A stretch of DNA of 51,664 nucleotides from CAZGUH01 sp964529005 (GTDB lineage: Bacteria; Actinomycetota; Acidimicrobiia; Acidimicrobiales; Ilumatobacteraceae), in NCBI GenBank assembly GCA_964529005.1, contig CAZGUH010000027.1, positions 1-51,664 on the forward strand, in the 5' to 3' direction. Below the pieces are notes generated by a model. It saw only the letters and a list, made by a program, of their open reading frames with translations, did not search any database and was not told where the DNA came from. Within the stretch, counting starts at the first letter, position 1; each line of letters opens with the position of its first letter. Of the stretch, positions 1-7,617 are shown in pieces. The translations under genes were made by a program, and so were the position numbers.

Positions 1-50
1 ACCTCGACCGAACTATGCCCGGTCTCGACACAAGGACTGTGGACCAGTGA
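1..50 (+). CDS. 3' end of an upstream gene, probably an ABC exporter ATPase (partial)
   Basis: The frame ending in TGA at 48-50 is open to the window edge and gives a 15-residue tail ending in RTVDQ. Its stop overlaps the GTG of the following permease gene as GTGA, the coupling used throughout this window. ABC-2 permeases of the DrrB type normally follow their ATPase gene (compare 40035-41021 here), so a DrrA-like ATPase is the likely identity. Nothing diagnostic of an ATPase lies inside these few codons; the call rests on context only. Confidence 0.35.
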   Translation, partial: LDRTMPGLDTRTVDQ

Positions 51-868
51 CCGCCGCGACCTTCACCGCCACGAAGGGGCTCCTGCACGACTCCTGGGTC
101 ATCGCCCGCCGGGGTCTCAAGCACCTCCGTCGCCAACCCGAGCAGCTGAGCGATGCGACGATGCAGCCGATCGTGTTCGTGCTGCTGTTCGCCTACGTGT
201 TCGGCGGGGCGATCGACGTGCCCGGCGGTGGGAACTACAAGGAGTTCCTGATGGGCGGCATCTTCGCTCAGACCATCGTGTTCACCGCCTTCGGTGTGGC
301 GATGTCGCTGGCCAACGACCGCAAGAACCAGGCGGTCGACCGCTTCCGGTCGTTGCCGATCGCGCCCGGCGCGGTGCTCGCCGGCCACGCCATCACCAAC
401 CTGATCAAGGCGGCGCTGCCGATCGCCCTGATGTCGCTGTGCGGCCTGATCATCGGCTGGCGGATCCGTGCCGGCATCTTCGACGCCGTGGTCGGGTACC
501 TGCTTCTCATCGCGTTCGCGTTCGCGATGATCTGGGTCGGTGTGGCGCTCGGCAGCGTGGTGCGCACTCCCGAGGCCGTGATGGGCGTCGGGTTCGCGCT
601 GATGTTCCCCCTGACGTTCCTGGCGAGCACGTTCGTGCCCACCACGACCATGCCGCGGGTTCTGCGGAGCATCGCCGAGTGGAACCCCGTCACCACCTTG
701 GCAGATGCGGCGCGGGTGCAGTTCGGCAACCCGAACACGGCGGTCCAGCCTGGAGATCCGTGGTCGATCGCCCACCCGCTCGCATATTCGACGATCTGGA
801 TCGTCGCCATCGTCGTCGTGTGCGCCCCGCTCTCGGTGCGGCTCTACGACCGCTCGATCGATCGCTGA
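47..868 (+). CDS. ABC-2 type exporter permease (DrrB-like)
   Basis: Membrane subunit of an ABC exporter, 273 residues, the usual length for DrrB/NodJ-type ABC-2 permeases. A cytoplasmic N-terminal stretch of about 40 residues precedes six hydrophobic segments (roughly 43-62, 68-90, 112-135, 148-170, 176-197 and 245-265). The segment RFRSLPIAPGAVLAG between the second and third is typical of the family loop. The start is GTG 47, overlapping the stop of the preceding gene, with AAGGA at 32-36. The substrate cannot be read from sequence; relatives export lipids, polyketides or drugs. A second DrrAB-like pair lies at 39139-41021. Confidence 0.88.
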   Translation: MTAATFTATKGLLHDSWVIARRGLKHLRRQPEQLSDATMQPIVFVLLFAYVFGGAIDVPGGGNYKEFLMGGIFAQTIVFTAFGVAMSLANDRKNQAVDRFRSLPIAPGAVLAGHAITNLIKAALPIALMSLCGLIIGWRIRAGIFDAVVGYLLLIAFAFAMIWVGVALGSVVRTPEAVMGVGFALMFPLTFLASTFVPTTTMPRVLRSIAEWNPVTTLADAARVQFGNPNTAVQPGDPWSIAHPLAYSTIWIVAIVVVCAPLSVRLYDRSIDR

Positions 869-873
869 CCCAG

Positions 874-1380
874 TCAGCCGAGCACGCGCCCGTACATCTC
901 GCCGAGCGGGTCGCTGATCAGCTCGATGCGGGCGCCGTCCGGGTCGAGGAAGTAGATCGACGATCCGTCGATGTGCGCGTACGCGATGCCTGCTTCGTCG
1001 AGTTTGGTCTTCAGCCGCTGCCACCGCTCGGGCTCGACCGAGATCGCCAGGTGGTGGAGGCCGCCGAGCACCTCGGCATAGGGCCCGACGTCGAGGCCGG
1101 GAAGGTCGAAGAAGGCCAGCGCGTTGCCGTTGCCGAGATCGAAGAAGAAGTGCGTCGAGCCGCCGTAGTCGCGGTTCTCGAACATCTCGTACAGCGGGAA
1201 CTCGAGCAGGTCCTGGTAGAAGCGCACGGTTTGCTCGACGTCGCTGCAGACCAGGGCGACGTGGTGCACACCGCGCGCCGCGGACACGGGGCGCTCCGGG
1301 CTGGGTCGCAGGTAGCGAGCGCTGATCTCGGCCCGCCGCCGGCTGGCCGCCTCGCGCTCTGCACCCTCCAAGCCAGCCAC
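874..1380 (-). CDS. VOC-family (glyoxalase/bleomycin resistance/dioxygenase fold) protein
   Basis: About 168 residues with one VOC domain. The segment GVHHVALVCSDVEQTVRFYQ opens the first beta-alpha-beta-beta-beta unit; GGLHHLAISV and the closing YFLDPDGARIELIS form the second. The two HH pairs and the final Glu are in the usual metal-ligand positions. Substrate unknown; relatives include glyoxalase I, methylmalonyl-CoA epimerase and extradiol dioxygenases. A GTG at 1389 opens the frame, but I favour GTG 1380: a TAGCGT hexamer on this strand ends 7 nt before it, the spacing seen at other leaderless-looking genes here. It is convergent with the ABC permease (5 nt apart) and divergent from the flavoenzyme gene. 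Confidence 0.85.
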   Translation of the reverse strand: MAGLEGAEREAASRRRAEISARYLRPSPERPVSAARGVHHVALVCSDVEQTVRFYQDLLEFPLYEMFENRDYGGSTHFFFDLGNGNALAFFDLPGLDVGPYAEVLGGLHHLAISVEPERWQRLKTKLDEAGIAYAHIDGSSIYFLDPDGARIELISDPLGEMYGRVLG

Positions 1381-1387
1381 ACGCCGC

Positions 1388-1393
1388 ACGCTA
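1388..1393 (-). promoter_or_regulatory. Putative -10 element (TAGCGT) for the VOC gene
   Basis: TAGCGT read on the minus strand, 7 nt before GTG 1380. This matches the leaderless pattern (TANNNT, 6-10 nt, start codon) repeated in this window. No clear -35 is visible. Confidence 0.4.
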
Positions 1394-1407
1394 TCGCAGC
1401 GGCTTCG

Positions 1408-1413
1408 TACACT
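1408..1413 (+). promoter_or_regulatory. Putative -10 element (TACACT) for the flavoenzyme gene
   Basis: TACACT lies 10 nt before ATG 1424, and no Shine-Dalgarno sequence is present. It forms a back-to-back divergent promoter pair with the element at 1388-1393. Confidence 0.4.
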
Positions 1414-1423
1414 TCAGCGCTCG

Positions 1424-3148
1424 ATGGGCCAGCACGTGCGACACATGAAGTGGTGGGGTTGGGGCGAGCCCGACGTCGCCTTCCACCACGACGACAAACC
1501 GGCCCTGGCCCCGTTCGTACGTGATCGCGTCGGCATCGACCTCGACGCGGCCCCCGCCTTCACCGTGGATCCGGGACGGTTGCAGGTGCCGCCGGCCAAC
1601 CTCCCCGACGAGTTGCGCTCCGCGCTGGCCGCCGCCGTTGGGGCCGAGCAGGTCACCGTCGAGGCGATGGAGCGCGTCGTGCACGCCTACGGCAAGAGCT
1701 TGCGCGACTTGGTGCGCGTGCGCGCCGGCGACGTCGGCAGGCCACCGGACGTCGTCGTCTATCCCCGCGACGAGAGCGAGGTCGAGCAGGTGCTGCGCGC
1801 CGCGCTGGCCGCTGACGCCGTGGTCATCCCGTTCGGCGGCGGCACGAACATCTCGGGCAGCCTCGAGCCGCCACGCGACGAACGCAGGCCGGTGATCTCC
1901 GTCGACCTGGGCCGGATGAACGCGGTGCTCGACATCGACGCCACGTCGAACCTGGCACGGATCCAAGCCGGGGCGCTGGGGCCGGACCTCGAACGGCAGC
2001 TCAACGACGCGGGTTGGACCATCGGGCACTACCCGGACAGCTTCACCCATTCCACGCTCGGCGGGTGGATCGCGACGCGCTCGTCGGGCATGCAGAGCGA
2101 CAAGTACGGCGACATCGCCGACATCACGCGGGCGGTGCGCGTCGTCACCCCGGCCGGGGTGTTGGCGACCCGTGCGGTGCCGTCGACGTCCACGGGGCCG
2201 AGCGTGCGAGAGATGATCCTCGGCTCGGAGGGCCGCCTCGGAATCATCACCGAGGCCACGGTGCACGTCCACCGGGTGCCTCCGCAGCGGGTGATCCTGG
2301 CGTATCTCTTCCCGACCTGGACCCGGGCGCTGGCGGCGATGCGTGACATCGCGGCCAGCGAGACCGACGTCTCGATCACGCGAGTGTCCGATGCGAACGA
2401 GACTGCGTTCTCGTTCGCCACCCGCAAGAAGGGCAGCTTGACCTCCAAGCTCCAGACGGTCGTCCTCACGCAGTACCTGCGCCGGCGCAAGCGCTTCGAC
2501 ACCGCGGAGATGTGCCTGTCGTTCGTCGGCTACGAAGGCGCCGCCGAGCACGTCAAGCGCAACCGGGCGATCGTCGCGTCGATCGTCCGCCATCACGGCG
2601 GTGTCGGCATCGGCTCGGGGCCGGGCGCGCTCTACGACCAGAAGAAGTTCGACACCCCCTACATCCGCGACTTCCTCCTCGACCGTGGCGCCCTCGCCGA
2701 CGTGTCGGAGACGTCGACGGCGTGGTCGAACCTCGGCGCCCTGTACGACGGGGTGGTGGCTGCCGCCCACGCCGCGTTCGCCGAGATCGAGGTGCGCGGC
2801 TGGATCATGTGCCACCTCTCGCACTCGTACCACTCGGGCGCGTGCCTGTATTTCACGTTCGCGTTCGCTCCGGCGAGCGGCCGTCCGCCGCTCGACCAGT
2901 ACGACGTCGTCAAGGCCGCGATCCAGCAGGCATTCATCGACAACGGGGGAACGCTGTCCCATCACCACGCCGTCGGCGCCGAGCACAGCCGGTGGCTGGC
3001 GAGCGACATCGGAGACGTGGGGGTGCGGATGGTGGCGGCGCTGTTCGACGGCATCGACCCGGGCGGCAACCTCAACCCCGGCAAGATCGTCGATGTGCCC
3101 CCTGCCGCACCGCAGCATGCGCACCGGCAGTCCGCCGAGCGGGCATGA
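1424..3148 (+). CDS. FAD-binding oxidase, alkyldihydroxyacetone-phosphate synthase-like
   Basis: 574 residues of the FAD_binding_4/VAO flavoprotein family. The N-terminal segment MKWWGWGEP is characteristic of bacterial alkylglycerone-phosphate synthase (AGPS)-like proteins. The PP-loop region with PFGGGTNISGS (about residues 138-148) contacts FAD, and GPGALYDQKKFDTPYIRDFLLDRG and SHSYHSGACLYFTF are conserved AGPS C-terminal segments. The protein ends with the family's NLNPGK motif. Eukaryotic AGPS exchanges an acyl for an alkyl group in ether-lipid synthesis; many actinobacterial members are annotated only as FAD-linked oxidases, so the substrate is inferred. Its stop (TGA 3146-3148) lies just before the universal stress protein gene. 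Confidence 0.88.
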   Translation: MGQHVRHMKWWGWGEPDVAFHHDDKPALAPFVRDRVGIDLDAAPAFTVDPGRLQVPPANLPDELRSALAAAVGAEQVTVEAMERVVHAYGKSLRDLVRVRAGDVGRPPDVVVYPRDESEVEQVLRAALAADAVVIPFGGGTNISGSLEPPRDERRPVISVDLGRMNAVLDIDATSNLARIQAGALGPDLERQLNDAGWTIGHYPDSFTHSTLGGWIATRSSGMQSDKYGDIADITRAVRVVTPAGVLATRAVPSTSTGPSVREMILGSEGRLGIITEATVHVHRVPPQRVILAYLFPTWTRALAAMRDIAASETDVSITRVSDANETAFSFATRKKGSLTSKLQTVVLTQYLRRRKRFDTAEMCLSFVGYEGAAEHVKRNRAIVASIVRHHGGVGIGSGPGALYDQKKFDTPYIRDFLLDRGALADVSETSTAWSNLGALYDGVVAAAHAAFAEIEVRGWIMCHLSHSYHSGACLYFTFAFAPASGRPPLDQYDVVKAAIQQAFIDNGGTLSHHHAVGAEHSRWLASDIGDVGVRMVAALFDGIDPGGNLNPGKIVDVPPAAPQHAHRQSAERA

Positions 3149-3149
3149 T
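3144..3149 (+). promoter_or_regulatory. Putative -10 element (CATGAT) for the universal stress protein
   Basis: CATGAT spans the stop codon of the flavoenzyme gene and sits 7 nt before ATG 3157. It resembles the leaderless arrangement elsewhere in the window but lacks the leading T, so it is a weak call. Confidence 0.3.
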
Positions 3150-3156
3150 TGTCCCA

Positions 3157-3579
3157 ATGGGGAACATCATCGTGGTGGGCGTGGACGGAAGCGAGACCGC
3201 GGCAAAGGCCGCCGAGGTGGCCGCGCAGCTGGCCTTCGCCAAGGGGGCCGTGCTGCACGTCGTGACTGCGTACGACGACGACGAGGTCGTGGAGATCGGT
3301 GTCGGCAGCGACCGCTTCGTCGTGTCAAGCATGGACCGTGCCGAGAGCCTCGCTCAGTCGGTCGCGGGAACGCTGGCGCGCCCGGGGCTGAAGATCACCT
3401 CGGCCGCCGGGGAGGGCAAGCCGGCCGACGTGCTGATCGAGGAGGCGAACCGGCTCGACGCAGCGATCATCGCGGTCGGCAACCGGCGCATGCAGGGCCC
3501 GGCGCGCCTGCTCGGCAGCGTGGCTGCCGCGGTCGCGCACCATGCCCCGTGTGACGTGTACATCGTCAAGACGACATAG
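3157..3579 (+). CDS. Universal stress protein (UspA family)
   Basis: 140 residues, one Usp domain. It begins NIIVVGVDGSETA, with the Asp and Gly of the nucleotide site. The C-terminal ATP-binding segment is VGNRRMQGPARLLGSVAAAV followed by CDVYIVK. The glycine/serine pattern suggests an ATP-binding Usp, although the first glycine spacing differs from the G-2X-G-9X-G(S/T) consensus. ATG 3157 places the first strand at the normal distance; ATG 3145, overlapping the previous stop, would add MIVP. Role by family: a cytoplasmic stress or energy-status protein. Confidence 0.9.
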   Translation: MGNIIVVGVDGSETAAKAAEVAAQLAFAKGAVLHVVTAYDDDEVVEIGVGSDRFVVSSMDRAESLAQSVAGTLARPGLKITSAAGEGKPADVLIEEANRLDAAIIAVGNRRMQGPARLLGSVAAAVAHHAPCDVYIVKTT

Positions 3580-3609
3580 GCACCCGAACCCGCCGGGCCT
3601 GCCGGGAGA

Positions 3610-4176
3610 TCAGCCGGTGACCAGGCCCGGAGGTGTCTGACCGGCCAGGTCCTTGCCGAGCATCACCACGACGGTCGCGTCGCCGAGCGCGGCGTTCGCC
3701 CCGGTGATCCAGATCGGCGTCGGCATCGGCGCGATGGTGATTCCGCCCAGGAGGCGGGCGATCGACTCGGCGACGGCTTCGCCACCGGGCCGAACGTAGA
3801 TCTTGCTGACGTCGAGGAACTCCTCGTTGCCGGCCGCGTCGGTGGCCTTCATCAGCTGGAACCCGACCGATTGCAGCTCGGCGGTCAGTCGGCCCGCCGC
3901 GCCCGGCACGTTGGTGGCGTTGGCGACGAGCACGACGGCCCCCTCGGTGACGATCGGGATCGTCGTCGACGTCGTGGTCGGCGGCAGGGCGGTGGTGGTC
4001 GTGGTGGACGTCGAGGTCGTCGAGGACGTGCTCGTGGTCGTCGAGACCGCCGACGTCGACGGCGTCTCGGTCGACGGCTGCCCGGTGCTCTCCGCGGCGC
4101 CCTGCGAGCTGTCGCTGCACGCGGTGAACATCATCGCCAGGCCCAGGACAAGGGCAGATGTGGTCGTCGTTCTCAC
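3610..4176 (-). CDS. Secreted lipoprotein with C-terminal LytR_C domain
   Basis: 188 residues. A lipoprotein signal (ALVLGLAMMFTAC, Cys20) is followed by a Ser/Thr-rich linker (about residues 35-75, dominated by TTTS units) and a LytR_C-type domain (about 78-180: VVLVANATNVPGAAGRLTAE, FLDVSKIYVRPGGEAVAESI, ATVVVMLGKDLA). LytR_C domains occur at the C-terminus of LytR-CpsA-Psr ligases and as stand-alone extracytoplasmic proteins of unknown function. GTG 4176 is chosen because GGGGG lies 5-10 nt upstream; ATG 4194 would add six residues. It is divergent from the CHRD gene with a 90-nt gap. Confidence 0.78.
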   Translation of the reverse strand: MRTTTTSALVLGLAMMFTACSDSSQGAAESTGQPSTETPSTSAVSTTTSTSSTTSTSTTTTTALPPTTTSTTIPIVTEGAVVLVANATNVPGAAGRLTAELQSVGFQLMKATDAAGNEEFLDVSKIYVRPGGEAVAESIARLLGGITIAPMPTPIWITGANAALGDATVVVMLGKDLAGQTPPGLVTG

Positions 4177-4266
4177 GGGCCCCCACACTGGCATGCCCGG
4201 ATGGCTAGCGGACGTCTGGACTGGGAACACGGTCGCATCCCATTCGGTCACCCAGGGGGTCCATCC

Positions 4267-5109
4267 ATGGCATTCACGCGCAGACACCTCATCGTGCCGG
4301 TCGCAGTGCTCGGCGGCGCGAGCGCGGCGCTGATCACCAACGCCGTCGCAGCCGAGAACGGGGCCCGATCCGCCCCGAACGGCGACCCCGCGATCCCGCT
4401 GGTCGCCCACCTGAAAGGCTCGGAAGAGACCCCGAACCCGGGTGACCCCGACGGCCAGGGCCTGGCCGTCGTCACGCTGAACGCCGGGACCGGCCAGGTG
4501 TGCGTGGAGCTGACCACGGAGAACGTCGAGCCGTGGGTCATGGCGCACATCCACCAGGAAGACCTGGGCGCCGCAGGCCCGATCGTCGTCGACTTCGGCA
4601 TCACCGCTGCCGACACCGGGCCGGAGCTGACCCGGTGCGTCACCGCCGACCCGACCCTGATCAACTCGATCACCGAGGTCCCGTCCAACTTCTATGTGAA
4701 CGTCCATACGGCGTCGTTCCCGACCGGCGCCGTCCGCGGGCAGCTCGCCGCACGAGCGAGCGAGGTCCAGCTGATCTCCCCCAACCGTGTCTACGACTCC
4801 CGCCAGACCGTCGAGGGCAAGCTGGCCGTCGGCCAGACGCGCACCGTGGACCTCCAGTTGCCCGTCGGCGTGCGGGCGGCCCTGGTGACGTTGACCATCG
4901 ACCGCACCGACGCTGGTGGCGGGTTCCTGACGATCTACGCCGCTGACGAGCCGACCGTGCCGCCGTCGAGCACGATCAACTGGAACACCGCAGGCCAGGC
5001 GATCGGCACGACGACCACGGTGGCCGTCGACCGCTCCGGCCGGATCAACGTCACCGCCGGCCAGGGCGGCACCGACTTCATCATCGACGTCGTCGGCTAC
5101 GTCGTCTGA
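4267..5109 (+). CDS. Secreted CHRD-domain protein with a C-terminal actinobacterial repeat domain
   Basis: 280 residues. A Tat-like or Sec signal peptide (RRHLIVPVAVLGGASAALI, cleavage near AVAAEN) precedes a CHRD domain at about 42-161 (LKGSEETPNPGDPDGQGLA, AHIHQEDLGAAG, VNVHTASFPTGAVRGQL). Residues 168-280 form a second domain (NRVYDSR ... GGGFLTIY ... FIIDVVGYVV) that is the same repeat found three times in the CAP protein at 43323-45353. ATG 4267 has AGGGGG 7 nt upstream. CHRD domains are extracytoplasmic and were first noted in chordin; their bacterial role is unknown. It converges on the NlpC gene (27 nt apart). Confidence 0.85.
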   Translation: MAFTRRHLIVPVAVLGGASAALITNAVAAENGARSAPNGDPAIPLVAHLKGSEETPNPGDPDGQGLAVVTLNAGTGQVCVELTTENVEPWVMAHIHQEDLGAAGPIVVDFGITAADTGPELTRCVTADPTLINSITEVPSNFYVNVHTASFPTGAVRGQLAARASEVQLISPNRVYDSRQTVEGKLAVGQTRTVDLQLPVGVRAALVTLTIDRTDAGGGFLTIYAADEPTVPPSSTINWNTAGQAIGTTTTVAVDRSGRINVTAGQGGTDFIIDVVGYVV

Positions 5110-5136
5110 CGGCGTTCCGCTGGGTTCGGGCGGTGC

Positions 5137-5832
5137 TCAGCCGGTGACGATGCGGCGCACGGCAGCGATCTTGCTCGCTGCGGGCATCCTGCCCACGCGC
5201 ACCACGTCACCGGCGCGCACCGCCTGGATCCACTGGGTCGAGCTGACCGCGATGCCCGCGTGGTGGATGACGCCCGTGTCGGGATCGGCGATGAACACCA
5301 GGTCGCCCGCCACGATCGGCTCCTTCGTCCAATCCACCGGTGAGCCGTAGGTCGCCTGGAGGGCGCTGTACTGCGGCAGTCGCACGCCGATCTGCTTGTA
5401 CGCCGCGGTGACGAGCCCGGAGCAGTCGAACGCGTCCGGGCCCGCGGCCGCGAACCGGTAGGGCTTGCCGGCCTGGGCAAGAGCGAACGCTACGACGGTG
5501 TCCACGTTCTTGGATGCCGGCTTCGCGGCCGGCTTCGCCTGTACGGGCTGGACGCCGCGGGTGGTGGGGACGACGAGGGTGTCGCCGGGATGGATCACGC
5601 TGGCCGCCGTCAGATCGTTGGCGGCGAGGAGATCGGCGAACCTCACGTGGAGCTTCATCGCGATCCCGAACAGGTAGTCGCCGTTCTTGACGACGTACTC
5701 GCTGCCGGGCGGTGGAGGCGCGGCGGACGCGCCAGGGGCGGCGAGCGGAGCCGCGAGCGAGGCGAACAGGAGCGCGCCAGCGAAGGCTGCGATGCGTGGC
5801 CGGAACATGGTTCTTGCATCGGCCGGCGTCAA
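5137..5832 (-). CDS. Secreted LysM-NlpC/P60 peptidoglycan hydrolase
   Basis: 231 residues. The signal peptide ends near GASAAP (residue 38). One LysM domain (about 45-90: YVVKNGDYLFGIAMKLHVRF ... IHPGDTLVVP) binds peptidoglycan. An Ala/Lys/Pro linker leads to an NlpC/P60 domain (108-229) with catalytic Cys137 in FDCSGL and the active-site His in IHHAGIAV (190-191). Expected role: D,L-endopeptidase cleaving stem peptides outside the membrane. The first possible start is TTG 5832 with GAGGAA 4 nt upstream; ATG 5808 (MFRPRIAAF) gives a more ordinary signal peptide but no Shine-Dalgarno sequence. Confidence 0.88.
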   Translation of the reverse strand: MTPADARTMFRPRIAAFAGALLFASLAAPLAAPGASAAPPPPGSEYVVKNGDYLFGIAMKLHVRFADLLAANDLTAASVIHPGDTLVVPTTRGVQPVQAKPAAKPASKNVDTVVAFALAQAGKPYRFAAAGPDAFDCSGLVTAAYKQIGVRLPQYSALQATYGSPVDWTKEPIVAGDLVFIADPDTGVIHHAGIAVSSTQWIQAVRAGDVVRVGRMPAASKIAAVRRIVTG

Positions 5833-5961
5833 GGATTCCTCAAGCAGAAATCATCCGGGCGCAGATTCCGGTTCAGCCGAGGCCTCTGGCCGCCGATGAC
5901 ACGTTCGGGCGCGCGGACCGCGCGCTCCCGTTTGCGACGATCCGGCGGAGGAGGCAATCGG

Positions 5962-7617
5962 GTGATCAGCGTGCGCAACAGCCGGGTCGGTTCCCGACTG
6001 ACGTTCGGCTTCGGTGTGGCGGTCGTGCTGCTGATCGTGGTGATCCTGATCGGCGTCGTCAGCGCGCGACGCCATCAAGACGCGCTGGAGGACATCGCCC
6101 GCGCCACGGACGTCCGCTCGAACGTCCAGGAGCTGAAGTACATGGTCGCCGAGGTCGACCAGCTCCAGGATCTGGCCGCATTCGAGATCGGCTACGCGCT
6201 CTACGCCGGCGCAGAGGAGCTTCCCGACGACGCTACGTCGCCCGGACGGGTGGCGTTCCGGGCCGGCCTCGACCGCTTCCGCGAGCGGCTCGGCGTCGTG
6301 CGGCAGCATGCGATTGGCGCCGAGCAGCTCGCCCACATCGCAGCGGTGGAAGCTGCCTTGGAGCGCTTTCTCGAGATCGACGGGCAGGCGTGGGAGCAGT
6401 TCCGTGCGCGCGACCCCGTGGCAGCGAGCACGCTCTCGCTGCGCGGCAGCCAAGAACCGGTCGCCGACATGATCGCGGCGATCGACGGCCTCGCCGCGAC
6501 GTCGATGGAAGAGCTGGTCGCGGCCGACCAACGTGCCGAGGACGCGGCCTCGTGGGCGTTCTGGCTGATGCTGTCCGTCGGGCTCGTGACCGTTGTCCTC
6601 GCCTGGGTCGTGCGGACCGTGATCACCCGCTCGATCACGCGTCCGCTCGCGGCGGCCGTCGACGTGTTGCGCGACGTCGCCGACGGCGACCTGACGCGAC
6701 GTGCCCCCGCCGACGGGCGCGACGAAGTCGCCCAGCTGTCGGGCGCGCTCAACCACTCGCTCGATCGCATGACCGACACCCTGACGGGCGTCGCCGAGCG
6801 ATCGTCGACGCTGTCGGCATCGTCGGAGGAGCTCGCCGCCGTCAGCCAGCAGCTGAGCGCAGCGGCGGAGGAGACCGCGGCACAGGCGGGAACCGTGTCG
6901 GCCGCGGCCGAGGAGGTGTCGCACAACATCCACTCGGTGTCGGTCGCCTCGGAGGAGCTCGACGCGAGCATCCGCGAGATCGCCAAGAACACGAGCGAAG
7001 CGGCCCGCGTCGCGGCCGCCGCGGTGTCGCTCGCAGCGACGACGACCGACACCGTCACCAAGCTCGGCGTCAGCGCGGCCGAGATCGGTGAGGTGATCAA
7101 GGTCATCACCTCCATCGCCGAGCAGACCAACCTGCTGGCGCTGAACGCCACGATCGAAGCAGCCCGCGCCGGTGAAGCCGGCAAGGGCTTCGCCGTGGTC
7201 GCCGGGGAGGTGAAGGAGCTGGCGCGCAAGACCGGCCGATCGAGCGACGAGATCGGCCGCACGATCAGCAGCATCCAGGCCGACACCGAGCGTGCAGTGG
7301 CGGCGATCGGGGAGATCGCCGAGGTGATCGGCACGATCAACGACATCCAGACGATCGTCGCCGCATCGGTCGAGGAGCAGGCGGCGACGACCAGCGAGAT
7401 CGGCCGCAGCGTCAGCGACGCCGCGATGGGCTCGACCGAGATCGCGCGGAACATCACCGGCGTGGCGGAGACGACCCACGGCAACACGCAAGGCGCTGCG
7501 GACACCCACAGAGCCGCCGAGGAGATGCAGCGGATGGCGACCGAGCTGAGCCATCTCGTGGAGCGCTTCCGTCTGGATGCGGCCGCCCCGCCAGCGGCGG
7601 CGGGACGGCGACCGTGA
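5962..7617 (+). CDS. Methyl-accepting chemotaxis protein, first gene of the che operon
   Basis: 551 residues. TM1 is at about 12-34, a mostly helical extracytoplasmic sensor region of about 160 residues follows, TM2 is at about 197-221, HAMP at 221-275, and the coiled-coil signalling domain at about 280-535. The hairpin tip motif, starting EQTNLLALNATIEAARAGE and ending in GKGFAVVAGEV, is intact at 387-417. There is no C-terminal pentapeptide tether for CheR/CheB. GTG 5962 is preceded by GAGGAGG (5947-5954) at good spacing. The stop overlaps cheA as GTGA. It is the only receptor in the window; the ligand domain is not recognisable to me, so the stimulus is unknown. Confidence 0.93.
   Translation: MISVRNSRVGSRLTFGFGVAVVLLIVVILIGVVSARRHQDALEDIARATDVRSNVQELKYMVAEVDQLQDLAAFEIGYALYAGAEELPDDATSPGRVAFRAGLDRFRERLGVVRQHAIGAEQLAHIAAVEAALERFLEIDGQAWEQFRARDPVAASTLSLRGSQEPVADMIAAIDGLAATSMEELVAADQRAEDAASWAFWLMLSVGLVTVVLAWVVRTVITRSITRPLAAAVDVLRDVADGDLTRRAPADGRDEVAQLSGALNHSLDRMTDTLTGVAERSSTLSASSEELAAVSQQLSAAAEETAAQAGTVSAAAEEVSHNIHSVSVASEELDASIREIAKNTSEAARVAAAAVSLAATTTDTVTKLGVSAAEIGEVIKVITSIAEQTNLLALNATIEAARAGEAGKGFAVVAGEVKELARKTGRSSDEIGRTISSIQADTERAVAAIGEIAEVIGTINDIQTIVAASVEEQAATTSEIGRSVSDAAMGSTEIARNITGVAETTHGNTQGAADTHRAAEEMQRMATELSHLVERFRLDAAAPPAAAGRRP

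Noticed and set aside
869..873. Possible terminators between convergent gene pairs (also 5110-5136, 43314-43322, 48032-48065)
   Set aside because: I saw no stem-loop with a T-run in any of these gaps; they are too short or lack pairing.
3960..4080. GTC/GTG-rich triplet run that could pass for a repeat array
   Set aside because: It is the Thr/Ser-rich linker of the LytR_C lipoprotein, not a CRISPR or regulatory array; there are no constant repeats with spacers.
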